Virus record (IMG/VR): IMGVR_UViG_3300032278_000102
Span: 1 to 25,970 of that record
DNA length: 25,970 bases
Direction: 5' to 3' (one strand)
Source: a virus
Under the pieces are notes generated by a model that saw only the letters and a list, made by a program, of their open reading frames with translations, was not told the origin of the DNA and did no database searches. The position numbers and the translations under genes are program-made. Of this stretch, positions 13,331-20,588 are shown piece by piece (within the stretch, counting starts at the first letter, position 1; each line of letters begins with the position of its first letter).

Positions 13331-14802
13331 TTCGCACAGGTGAGGAGGCCAGGAAGGTTCTCCTAAATGGGATAAGGCAGGTGTCCGAAACAGTTAGTAG
13401 CACGCTGGGGCCGTATGCTTCAACAGCACTATTCAAAGCACCCAGCGGCAGACCCGTTGTGGTTGATGATGGAGTGTCTATCATCAGACAAATCAAACTC
13501 GATGACCCATTCGAGGAACTCGGTGCATCACTAATGCGTGAGGTTGCTGAAGAAGCACAGAAGGCATCCGGTGATGGAACGACCTCAGCTATGGTCATGG
13601 CTCTCGCTATGGCTCAAGAATCATTCAGACTTGTTCAAGAAGACTCAATCTATACGACACCTCGGAATCTAAAAACATTGCTCGACAGGGATTTGAAGAA
13701 GGCTCTATCCTTGTTGAGAGAAGGGGCTATCGAGGTCACGGATGACGACCTGGTCAGGGTAGCCACACTTTCTGCTAACGGGGATGAGGTCTTAGGCAAC
13801 ATTATAGCCGAGGCATTCATCTGTGTGGGTGAAGGAGGGACTGTCTTCGTGAAGGATGGCCTAAGAGAATCCCCCGAACTCGAACTCATCGAAGGGATGA
13901 AGGTTGAAGCAGGTGCTACTACACCTTATCTCCTGAAGGGCCAAAGGGAAATCAAACTCAATGATTGTCTGGTGGCTGTGACTGATGAGATGATAAACGA
14001 CTTCAGCGAGGTTGTTCAAGCATTGAATCATTCTGTGGAAACCAAGAGGCCAATAATTATATTCTGCACCGAGATAAGTCAAGCCGCATTGGATAATCTC
14101 ACCCTCAATGTGGTTCAGGGAAAGGTCAATGCTATGGTGGTGAAACTGCCTGGTATGGGTTCATCCACTCACCACACGGCTCAGGACATAGCCATACGAA
14201 CAGGTGCTACTTGCCTGTCTTCTGGTCTGGGAGAAAGAATCAAGGATATAGAATTGAATCAGCTGGGAGGTGCTGATGGGATATTTACTGAAACCAAGAC
14301 CGTCTTGACTCGCTCACCGCCAGAAACAGATGACGATGTTGCTTCTCGAGAAGAGGAATTGATTCATGAGATGGACTACGCTGAACATGAATGGGATAAG
14401 AAGGTTCTCCAGGGTAGGATTGCTAACCTCCGAGGAAGGGTAGCCACTATTACTGTGTGTGCCGACACAGATACTGAAACCATCGAAATGAAGACTCGCA
14501 TGGATGATGCGATAAATGCTACCAGGGCTGCCCTCAAGGGCGGTGTGATAGCAGGTGGTGGTATATCCCTATCAAGAGTGGCGGAACGCATTCCTGAAGG
14601 CATTATCCAAATGGGACTCGTTGCCGTTCAACAGACCCTGGCAAAGAACGCGGGTGTGTCTGTTGAGGAGTGGGGGTATAGTATGGCCGCATCTGATGAA
14701 GGTATCATTGACCCCCTCCTGGTAGTAGAGAACTCCGTGAAGACAGCGGCATCTATCGCTGGGTTGGTCTTGACGACAGACCTCTTAATCGTAGGGGAGT
14801 GA
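13327..14802 (+). CDS. groEL: Group I chaperonin (GroEL/HSP60-like)
   Basis: The 491-aa product aligns by motif along GroEL: residues 25-29 STLGP, 59-72 DDPFEELGASLMRE, the ATPase motif GDGTT at 82-86 (its Asp corresponds to GroEL D87), SANGDEVLGNII near 150, IEGMKVEAGATTPYLL at the apical entry, and the C-terminal intermediate part with DDAINATRAALKGG and AGGGISL. The Asp of DAINATRA corresponds to catalytic D398. The GroEL-type LGP/GDGTT pattern and apical motifs identify group I, not the archaeal thermosome. It is about 50 residues shorter than GroEL and ends soon after DLLIVGE, without a Gly-Gly-Met tail. GTG start, overlapping the upstream gene. No GroES gene is seen. It probably folds viral proteins in the host cytoplasm. 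Confidence 0.85.
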   Translation: MIRTGEEARKVLLNGIRQVSETVSSTLGPYASTALFKAPSGRPVVVDDGVSIIRQIKLDDPFEELGASLMREVAEEAQKASGDGTTSAMVMALAMAQESFRLVQEDSIYTTPRNLKTLLDRDLKKALSLLREGAIEVTDDDLVRVATLSANGDEVLGNIIAEAFICVGEGGTVFVKDGLRESPELELIEGMKVEAGATTPYLLKGQREIKLNDCLVAVTDEMINDFSEVVQALNHSVETKRPIIIFCTEISQAALDNLTLNVVQGKVNAMVVKLPGMGSSTHHTAQDIAIRTGATCLSSGLGERIKDIELNQLGGADGIFTETKTVLTRSPPETDDDVASREEELIHEMDYAEHEWDKKVLQGRIANLRGRVATITVCADTDTETIEMKTRMDDAINATRAALKGGVIAGGGISLSRVAERIPEGIIQMGLVAVQQTLAKNAGVSVEEWGYSMAASDEGIIDPLLVVENSVKTAASIAGLVLTTDLLIVGE

Positions 14803-14810
14803 GTTTTTTG
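14801..14810 (+). terminator. T6 run after the chaperonin gene
   Basis: GAGTTTTTTG directly follows the chaperonin stop. It could act as an archaeal T-run terminator. A TATA-like GATTTATATCTG at 14839-14850, which could restart transcription near 14871, follows it. Weak evidence; the next small ORF reads through it. Confidence 0.3.
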
Positions 14811-14936
14811 AGAAATTCTCGCGGGCCTTGTTGCGACAGATTTATATCTGCTCGTCAGTTAGATAAGGTCTGTCGGCAATGCTTATGTATGTATGGAGCG
14901 AACGGGGCGAGCCATTGGGGTGACGCATGGGAGTAA
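14808..14936 (+). CDS. Candidate 42-aa Cys-rich peptide with TTG start
   Basis: TTG 14808 follows GGGGAGTGAG. CCDRF and CRQCLC groups, five Cys in 42 residues, as in the other mini zinc proteins. It overlaps the next gene by 10 nt. The T-run and TATA-like site inside it argue that the stretch may instead be untranslated. Confidence 0.4.
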   Translation: MRNSRGPCCDRFISARQLDKVCRQCLCMYGANGASHWGDAWE

Positions 14937-15598
14937 TTATCTATACTTCAGACGACAAGAAGTTTCGTCAGGGAGAATTTGTGGTGATGCACAAGGAGTT
15001 AATGTTCCCACCGACAGCACCAAACACAACCTACATCCTACACAGCAACAAATTCACAGAAAAGGATTGCATTCTGTGGGAGCCACTCATTTCACATAGA
15101 CTCATCGTGGTGACGAACAAACAGCCCAGGATAACCGACAAGAGTTCTGACTTCGTAATTATAGACAACAACCTGGGCTCCAACAAGCAATCATTCGTGA
15201 AGCAACTCAGGGCCTGGCATAATTGGACTGACCGAACAAGAGTCATGTCTATGATTGGCGAGGTTCCTATCCCCTTGACCTTAGCGTTCTTCAGGGTAAA
15301 TCACCCATCTGATATTCAAACAGCCAGGTTATTGGCTGATGTTCAATTCACATTGCCTGACTCATACATGAACGCTGTCCTTGCATTCAGCGTCAAGCCA
15401 CAATCAGGGAGGATAGAGTGGCCGAAGAAGAAGACTCCGACAGAAGAGCCGCCGAACCAGTTCCGCTCATCAGATATCTATTGGAGAACCTTACTTTCTC
15501 ATGCGCCGGAGGTGCAGAATTTAATAAGGGCAGGAGACCCCACTCAACTGCCGAAGGGAGTGCCGAAAACACCAGCGCGCCTGCATGAGTGGTTATAA
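14927..15598 (+). CDS. Protein of unknown function (223 aa)
   Basis: ATG 14927 has GGGGTGA upstream. The N-terminal 90 residues form an alpha/beta unit (VIIYTSDD, TYILHSNKF, RLIVVTNK, DFVIIDNN). A helical part follows, with EVPIPLTLAFFRVNHPSD and ARLLADVQFTLPDSYMNAVLAF, and then a Pro/Lys-rich linker and a short C-terminal helix. A P-loop-lacking alpha/beta domain followed by a helical bundle is the shape of clamp-loader delta-type subunits, and the RFC gene lies 1.3 kb downstream, but I see no diagnostic motif. Unknown function. Confidence 0.6.
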   Translation: MGVIIYTSDDKKFRQGEFVVMHKELMFPPTAPNTTYILHSNKFTEKDCILWEPLISHRLIVVTNKQPRITDKSSDFVIIDNNLGSNKQSFVKQLRAWHNWTDRTRVMSMIGEVPIPLTLAFFRVNHPSDIQTARLLADVQFTLPDSYMNAVLAFSVKPQSGRIEWPKKKTPTEEPPNQFRSSDIYWRTLLSHAPEVQNLIRAGDPTQLPKGVPKTPARLHEWL

Positions 15599-15784
15599 GT
15601 GGAGCCAGGGGAATTTCTGATGTTGTTTGGGTTATTCGTCCTCCTTTTCGCTGCTTGGTGTGCATCTCAATATCCGAAGGATGACGGGTGGAGGCATGAA
15701 ACTCCTGACTTCGCTAAGAGGGAGCAAGTCGGAGAAGATAACGGCTCAGCGATGATTTGGGCATCAGCCTTCCAACAGAATTAA
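15599..15784 (+). CDS. Small N-terminally anchored membrane protein (61 aa)
   Basis: GTG start adjacent to the previous stop. One N-terminal transmembrane helix (LMLFGLFVLLFAAWC, about residues 7-21), or a signal-like anchor, followed by a polar 40-residue domain. No family recognised. Confidence 0.5.
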   Translation: MEPGEFLMLFGLFVLLFAAWCASQYPKDDGWRHETPDFAKREQVGEDNGSAMIWASAFQQN

Positions 15785-15788
15785 AAGC
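15777..15788 (+). promoter_or_regulatory. Candidate TATA promoter upstream of the winged-helix/zinc gene
   Basis: GAATTAAAAGCCGCC overlaps the stop of the small membrane gene. The AT box is centred about 28 nt before GTG 15810, which would make that GTG a leaderless start and explains why AGGAG directly abuts it. Confidence 0.4.
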
Positions 15789-15809
15789 CGCCGACGCTCA
15801 CCAATAGGA

Positions 15810-16220
15810 GTGACGGTCAGTTGTGCTAACAATTCTCGGCTCCGTCGGGCGGTCATGGAGATACTCTTTGAACAAGGTGAAATGTCGAGGTTTGAATTGA
15901 TGAGTAAGCTGAGCTACTATGATAACCGACTTCAGCCGTCGGCACAGTCCTTAGCATCTATCCTGACCAAGACCCAGGCTATTCTCAAAGTGGGAACGAC
16001 TAAGGTTGCATCGAGCAGCGGGAGGATGAAGAACAAACCGACCTTCGATGTGGATAGGAGTTATATCTGGAGCAAGACAGATATTATCCATACGCTACCC
16101 ATCTCCAGCCTATATGCTTACGAAGCCAGGAGAACCACGCGCTGTGAGACTTGCCATAGGAGTAGGATTATGTTTGAAGTGGAGACAGTTTGCATCCGTT
16201 GTAGCAGAAAGCAACATTGA
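15810..16220 (+). CDS. Winged-helix protein with C-terminal zinc ribbon (136 aa)
   Basis: GTG 15810 is supported by the TATA spacing; ATG 15855 is an alternative. Residues 10-70 form a winged-helix domain (RRAVMEILFEQGEMSRFELMSKL, then QSLASILTKTQAILKVG and a wing). The last 30 residues carry CETCHRS and CIRCSRK, a zinc ribbon. The wHTH layout matches the proteins at 8663 and 22708. Likely DNA-binding regulator. Confidence 0.6.
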   Translation: MTVSCANNSRLRRAVMEILFEQGEMSRFELMSKLSYYDNRLQPSAQSLASILTKTQAILKVGTTKVASSSGRMKNKPTFDVDRSYIWSKTDIIHTLPISSLYAYEARRTTRCETCHRSRIMFEVETVCIRCSRKQH

Positions 16221-16246
16221 TAAGCCGGAAGCACCGACTCAAAACC

Positions 16247-16813
16247 ATGCGAAAGGGGCCGCTAAGAATCATCGGGCTGTGTGGGGGCATGAAGTCCGGC
16301 AAGAGTACAGTCGCTCAATTATTTTCTCTCAATCATGAGAATGTTAAGGTAATGTCCTTCGCTACTGGAGTCCGCTGTGAAGTGGCTCGAGGTATGGGGT
16401 TGCACCATACCCAATTCATAACTGACTTCGATAAGGAGACTATAAGACCACTACTTCAGGCCTGGGGTCAAGAAATGAGAAACATCATGGGCGAGGACTA
16501 TTGGATTAGGCTCGTAGAATACAGGGTTAATGAGGTCGAACAGAATGATGTAGTTATAATAGACGATGTGAGATACCTCAACGAATGCGCCTGGATTATA
16601 GAGAACGGAGGCGTTATCATCCGTCTTGACTGTGATGAAGACTGTCGAATCAATAGGGGAGCGAATGACGATGAAGACTCGCTCCGTCATCCTTCCGAAG
16701 TGGCTCTTGATGGCTTTTCGAGTTATCTCGCTACCGTTGATACATCTGCAATGCCTTCTCATGAGGTATATGCACACATACACCAGGTGCTGAATAATGT
16801 TGGGTTTATCTGA
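16247..16813 (+). CDS. Deoxynucleoside monophosphate kinase (dNMP kinase-like)
   Basis: The 188-aa product (from ATG 16247; a TTG at 16217 overlapping the previous stop is an alternative) has the P-loop GGMKSGKS at 13-20. The family's LLQAWGQEMRNIMGEDYWIRL block and VVIIDDVRYLNECAWI (Walker B-like Asp pair) come next, and a HPSE motif near the end. This is the pattern of phage dNMP kinases, which phosphorylate dNMPs to dNDPs for viral DNA synthesis. Its place among the replication genes fits. The end overlaps a mini zinc protein. Confidence 0.75.
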   Translation: MRKGPLRIIGLCGGMKSGKSTVAQLFSLNHENVKVMSFATGVRCEVARGMGLHHTQFITDFDKETIRPLLQAWGQEMRNIMGEDYWIRLVEYRVNEVEQNDVVIIDDVRYLNECAWIIENGGVIIRLDCDEDCRINRGANDDEDSLRHPSEVALDGFSSYLATVDTSAMPSHEVYAHIHQVLNNVGFI

Positions 16814-16940
16814 TTGGGCTGGGTTTTGTAGGGCTTGCGGAAAATGGAGACACGCTGACCATGCACTATTCAATGCTCAAATATGCAGTTTTTGCGGGGC
16901 GAACCTGACTGATAAACCACCGAGGCGATTTGATGGTTAA
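16797..16940 (+). CDS. 47-aa zinc-ribbon protein
   Basis: ATG 16797 overlaps the end of the kinase gene by 17 nt. CRACGKWRHADH and CSFCGANL make a clean CxxC...CxxCG zinc ribbon 16 residues apart, and the tail is basic (KPPRRFDG). It overlaps the start of the RFC gene, so the three genes are probably co-translated. Function unknown. Confidence 0.6.
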   Translation: MLGLSDWAGFCRACGKWRHADHALFNAQICSFCGANLTDKPPRRFDG

Positions 16941-17832
16941 ACAACTGTGGGTCGAGAAATACAGACCGAAGGACATTGTTTCTGTGAAGGGGCAAGAGCA
17001 TATCACAAGTGAAATGAGGAGCGTTGTTGATAGTGGCTCCATGCAACACTACCTATTCTACTCCCCCGAACCTGGCACAGGCAAAACAAGCCTTGCTTAT
17101 GCAGTAGCTGCTGAACTCGACTATCAAGTGCATAGATTCAACGCCTCCTCCAAGCGACAACGAGGCATAGAATTTGTGGAGGAGGACGTGGCTCCCTTGT
17201 CGCGGTCAGGTCTGTGGGAAACCATTTTTCTTCTCGATGAGTCGGATAGGCTAACTACTGCGGCGCAAGATGCTCTTAAGGGAATCATCGAGGAAGCGAC
17301 GGGCTACTTCATACTCACCTGCAATGACCTATCCAAAGTTAGTCCCTGGCTCCAATCAAGATGCCAGGTCAGAACCTTCAAACCCATATCTAAGGAGGTA
17401 ATAATCGAGCAGGTATCACACATAGCCGCTATGGAGCAAGTGGATATTACTGAAGGAGATATACGGACGATAGCAGAATACCACGAAGGAGACCTCCGCA
17501 ACGCTATATCTGCTCTCCAAGCATACGCAACCCTCCCCAAAGACCAAGCCCAACAATTCCTCAGAAGCCTATTCATCAGCGACATAGACCACCAAAGATT
17601 CCTCGCCCTATGTTTCAGGGAGAAGGCCATAGAAGAAGCATACTCACTCCTTGACCCCACGCGGGCGCGGGGGTGCGTTAAATCTGTATTCACATTCGGC
17701 ATGGCTTCCCAGGCCTCGGATGATTCTAAGATGAAACTCATCCGGTCAGCCGTATTGACTGAAAGAGACCTCATTAACGGGGTGGAGCCAATCATAGCCC
17801 TTCACAATTTCTGCAAGGAGTTGAGCGCATGA
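16933..17832 (+). CDS. rfcS: Replication factor C small subunit (clamp loader)
   Basis: ATG 16933 is preferred over TTG 16930. The start LWVEKYRPKDI is the RFC N-terminal signature (RFC box). Walker A is PEPGTGKT at 45-52 (the usual first Gly is replaced by S44), Walker B FLLDESD at 99-105, sensor 1 at N131, the arginine finger SRC at 142-144 and sensor 2 HEGDLRNAI near 185. A C-terminal helical collar domain follows. At 299 aa it is close to archaeal RFC small subunits. It loads the PCNA-like clamp encoded at 20589. No RFC large subunit is seen, so the loader may be homomeric or use host RFC-L. Confidence 0.9.
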   Translation: MVKQLWVEKYRPKDIVSVKGQEHITSEMRSVVDSGSMQHYLFYSPEPGTGKTSLAYAVAAELDYQVHRFNASSKRQRGIEFVEEDVAPLSRSGLWETIFLLDESDRLTTAAQDALKGIIEEATGYFILTCNDLSKVSPWLQSRCQVRTFKPISKEVIIEQVSHIAAMEQVDITEGDIRTIAEYHEGDLRNAISALQAYATLPKDQAQQFLRSLFISDIDHQRFLALCFREKAIEEAYSLLDPTRARGCVKSVFTFGMASQASDDSKMKLIRSAVLTERDLINGVEPIIALHNFCKELSA

Positions 17833-17999
17833 AGCAAGTGGAAGACCTGATGATGATTGCCTGTTGTCCTTCTTGCGGTGAACTCCAGGAGTTAGGGCAT
17901 CAGTATTGGTGCGCTTGCACTTGTCAGACCTGCGGAGGTAAAATCCATAATTGGCTCCACAACTGTGAAGGGAAAAGGACTTGTAATTGGGAGCCCTGA
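17829..17999 (+). CDS. 56-aa Cys-rich protein, double zinc knuckle
   Basis: ATGA junction with the RFC gene. Ten Cys in 56 residues: CCPSCG, CACTCQTCGG and a C..C end with interspersed His, enough for two zinc sites. One of the densest Cys patterns in the window. It is followed by the promoter of the next gene. Function unknown. Confidence 0.6.
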   Translation: MKQVEDLMMIACCPSCGELQELGHQYWCACTCQTCGGKIHNWLHNCEGKRTCNWEP

Positions 18000-18013
18000 T
18001 GGTGCAATGCAAA

Positions 18014-18026
18014 CCTTTATTACCCG
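18014..18026 (+). promoter_or_regulatory. Candidate TATA promoter for the 396-aa gene
   Basis: CCTTTATTACCCG matches the recurrent TTTAWTA-SCCG box. Transcription from about 18045 would give an 18-nt leader containing AAGGTGA before ATG 18063, and supports that start over ATG 18027. Confidence 0.45.
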
Positions 18027-18062
18027 TTGATGACGACCAGAATTTACCAAAAGGTGAAAGAA

Positions 18063-19253
18063 ATGACAGACCTAAAAACAGTCGCAAACCAAGTCGGCGT
18101 ATCTGAGGAAGCCCTCCGAAGCCGCATAGATGTTGTAATCGGTGAGCAATCGCTCGCTTGGAAACAAGCCAACCTGAATGAGGCGGATATTCAGACTAAG
18201 GCCATCCGAATTGCCGCCAGGCAGCTAACATCAGAACGCGCCCGAATAGCCAAATCCGGCTGTGAGCGCTTCGATGGAATGTTCGTATCAGTCCCACCTA
18301 AGAAGGATTGGGCTCACATGGCTTACAGAAAGATGACGGCCACCCTTCAGAATGGGAGTGTTGATATTGAGGCCCTGGTCTCCAACGGCGAAATCATCTT
18401 CTACCGAAAGACTGACGATGGCTACCTGCGACTATACAACTCCAACCTTGAAAACAAGAGGGCTTTCGCTTCCGACCTGTCCGAAGAAAATTACGACTCG
18501 CTCCCGAAGCGGTCTGTGGAACTCGACAACGGTGATGCGTTTAGCCTGGTCTGGAACAAGACCAATCACCAACTGCCTTCTGGTGACTCAAATTGGCAGT
18601 ATGGTATAGCCCGACCACTTGAGGACTCCGAAAGGACTTGTAAATTCCTCGGTATGGGTAAGGGCGACTCCGAACTGACTCTTTTCACGGTTCGATTCAG
18701 GGGTGAGGAAGCATCACGCGGCCCACCCTCATTCGAGCCAGGCTACATAGCCCTTAAGAGGGGTAAGAACGAAAACTGCTACTCTAAGGCGGGTGTTAGC
18801 ACATTCACGCCTGATTCTGAAGCGGCATCTATGTTCCCAGGGCCTCCATTGGCTATTGGTGATGACGGGCCTGAAGGTATCATACCTGAATTGGTTTCAG
18901 AATTCCTCGGTGGTCTTAGTGACCTCAGGGACTACTACACTACTCACCGTGAGGATGACGATTGGTGGGGTCAGTCAGTAGCGACTGTTGTTGAAGTGGT
19001 TCATATAGACCCTCGCGAAAGGGGTGGCTGGTCAATAACTGTGGGCGATTTGGATATTATGTCTGATGCACCGACCATTGATATCTGGCTCCCGAAGGGC
19101 GACCTGTCCTTCGGTGTCGGCTCGTCAATGTGTGTAATGGGTGCTCCCTGGATTACGAAGGAAGATGAGGTTAGGTTCTCGGTCTATGGCTGGTGGATTT
19201 GTGATAACATCTCTCCTGTGGCTTCTAACGAAGATGCTGAGGGGTGGGATTGA
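18063..19253 (+). CDS. Unknown protein next to the recombinase, possible OB-fold ssDNA-binding protein (396 aa)
   Basis: ATG 18063 is chosen because AAGGTGA is 5 nt upstream and the promoter places the transcript start after ATG 18027. The first 60 residues are helical, residues about 65-260 are mixed alpha/beta, and the C-terminal 90 residues alternate strands (VATVVEVVHIDPRERGGWSI, IDIWLPKGDLSFGVGSSMCVMG) in a manner compatible with an OB fold. It lies directly before a RecA-like ATPase and near PCNA, so an SSB role is attractive but unproven. No zinc finger or Walker motif. Confidence 0.5.
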   Translation: MTDLKTVANQVGVSEEALRSRIDVVIGEQSLAWKQANLNEADIQTKAIRIAARQLTSERARIAKSGCERFDGMFVSVPPKKDWAHMAYRKMTATLQNGSVDIEALVSNGEIIFYRKTDDGYLRLYNSNLENKRAFASDLSEENYDSLPKRSVELDNGDAFSLVWNKTNHQLPSGDSNWQYGIARPLEDSERTCKFLGMGKGDSELTLFTVRFRGEEASRGPPSFEPGYIALKRGKNENCYSKAGVSTFTPDSEAASMFPGPPLAIGDDGPEGIIPELVSEFLGGLSDLRDYYTTHREDDDWWGQSVATVVEVVHIDPRERGGWSITVGDLDIMSDAPTIDIWLPKGDLSFGVGSSMCVMGAPWITKEDEVRFSVYGWWICDNISPVASNEDAEGWD

Positions 19254-20209
19254 TGGCTAAGGCAGCGAGCTGGGGGTCTAAGGCCGTTTCAGATACCGTT
19301 GATGAGTCAGCGAAATACGATAAGGAATACTACCGCGCCCTCTTTGAGAAGCGTAAAGAGGCTCCTTCCGTAGTGCCTGTTAGGATGGCCCTCGTTGGGC
19401 GTGAAAACACAGCGAAGACCGGCCTGGCAGTTGATTTGATTCGACAGAACAAGCCTGAAGGTATCATCAGCATATTCGACTTCGATAACTCGGCGGCTTC
19501 TACTGTGAATCACAATTTCGCAGACGACGAGAACATTCAAGTGTTCCCCATCTATGATGAGGCAGATGAATCACTATTCAACGATGATAACACAGTCAAG
19601 TGGCACGCTGTGATTGATAAGGTGGGGAGGTTCGCTAACCTTCTGGCCGAGGACATACGCGAAAACCCTGACGACCACGCTGGCTTCGTCTTCGATGGAG
19701 GTTCGACCTTCATGAAGTGGTGCGAGTTCTCTATGAATTGGATGCTCCAAAATCGCTCCAGAAACAAAATCAATGTTGATGATGGAGATAGGTTCAACCA
19801 GGCGGAATGGAGATTCCGAAACCAGATGTTCCGTGACCTAATCAACAGAATGCACTCGCTACCCCTCCAATACGGGGTATTCACCTTCCACCTGAAAGAC
19901 ATTCGGAATTATGTTGACTCAGGAACTGGAGGTAAGGTTCTAATGACCATTGGTACTCGCCCTGATTGGGTGGATGGGACTCAGCGAATGATGAGCTCAC
20001 AGATATTCTTGACCCGATACATGAAGGAGGCTGACCAAGCCGCTGGTGTTATGGTGGATAAGGCACTCGGCAAGGACGAGTGGGAAATTCGCGGTATCAT
20101 TGAGGAGATGAAGGGAAAGAACATGGAACACCTCGGAACCGAACACACAGTACTGAATGTGAAAGGTGGGAAAATCTCCTGGACAGGGCTACCCTTCCTG
20201 GAGTGGTAA
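19253..20209 (+). CDS. RecA/RadA-superfamily ATPase (Sak4-like)
   Basis: ATG 19253 forms a TGATG junction with the previous gene, with GAGGGGTGGG upstream. The 318-aa protein has a P-loop GRENTAKT at 49-56 and a Walker B-like strand HAGFVFDGGST near 140, followed by a region with TFHLKDIRNY near 217. The spacing fits phage Sak4/AAA_24-type recombinases. The residue before the catalytic Lys is Ala rather than Gly, an unusual P-loop. It would support recombination-dependent replication or DNA repair alongside the putative SSB and PCNA. The exact subfamily cannot be settled by eye. Confidence 0.6.
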   Translation: MAKAASWGSKAVSDTVDESAKYDKEYYRALFEKRKEAPSVVPVRMALVGRENTAKTGLAVDLIRQNKPEGIISIFDFDNSAASTVNHNFADDENIQVFPIYDEADESLFNDDNTVKWHAVIDKVGRFANLLAEDIRENPDDHAGFVFDGGSTFMKWCEFSMNWMLQNRSRNKINVDDGDRFNQAEWRFRNQMFRDLINRMHSLPLQYGVFTFHLKDIRNYVDSGTGGKVLMTIGTRPDWVDGTQRMMSSQIFLTRYMKEADQAAGVMVDKALGKDEWEIRGIIEEMKGKNMEHLGTEHTVLNVKGGKISWTGLPFLEW

Positions 20210-20379
20210 TGTTGGCCGAGGTTGATTGCGCTCAATTCACATCTCATCATGTGTGGGAATTCTCTCGGATGAGGGGTTCCCATGTCGGTGAAGAAATGCT
20301 GGTCATGGCTTACTGCCGCCATTGTGGTGCTGAATTAGAACTGACAGGAATTATCAAGGCGACCATGAGGCGGGGTTGA
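20209..20379 (+). CDS. 56-aa small protein with a CxxCG half-knuckle
   Basis: The ATG overlaps the TAA of the ATPase gene. It contains CRHCGAEL preceded by a His-rich segment (TSHHVW), so a zinc site with His ligands is possible. Basic C-terminus. The TGA overlaps the next ATG. Function unknown. Confidence 0.5.
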   Translation: MLAEVDCAQFTSHHVWEFSRMRGSHVGEEMLVMAYCRHCGAELELTGIIKATMRRG

Positions 20380-20543
20380 TGAGTAGGATTGACGAAATTA
20401 GCTCCGAGCTAAACGGCGTCAAGGCCGACCTCAACGGGGCTTTGCGAACCATCGAGAACCTGGAGACTTGTGTGGCGACCCTGATTTTTGAATTGGAGAT
20501 GAGCGTTCCCGACTTCCATATACCAGCGAGATTCAAACCGTAA
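20379..20543 (+). CDS. 54-aa coiled-coil protein
   Basis: TGATG junction with the previous gene. Residues 1-40 form a regular amphipathic helix (RIDEISSELNGVKADLNGAL, then IENLETCVATLIFELE), followed by an extended tail VPDFHIPARFKP. Such a helix plus extended tail next to the clamp gene could be a clamp- or polymerase-binding adaptor, but no PIP-box is evident. Third short coiled-coil protein of the window. The 45 nt before the clamp gene show no promoter. Confidence 0.5.
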   Translation: MSRIDEISSELNGVKADLNGALRTIENLETCVATLIFELEMSVPDFHIPARFKP

Positions 20544-20588
20544 AAGACAGACCAATACATTGATAACCCAACGAAGGAAGGCAGAAAC

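Noticed and set aside
14839-14850. TATA-like GATTTATATCTG as a firm promoter for the 223-aa gene
   Set aside because: It lacks the CCG that follows the other boxes and sits inside a possible small Cys-rich ORF; kept only as a remark.
17304-17795. 163-codon open frame on the minus strand across the RFC gene
   Set aside because: It is fully antisense to a clear RFC gene, lacks a ribosome site or motif, and no other gene in the window lies on the minus strand.
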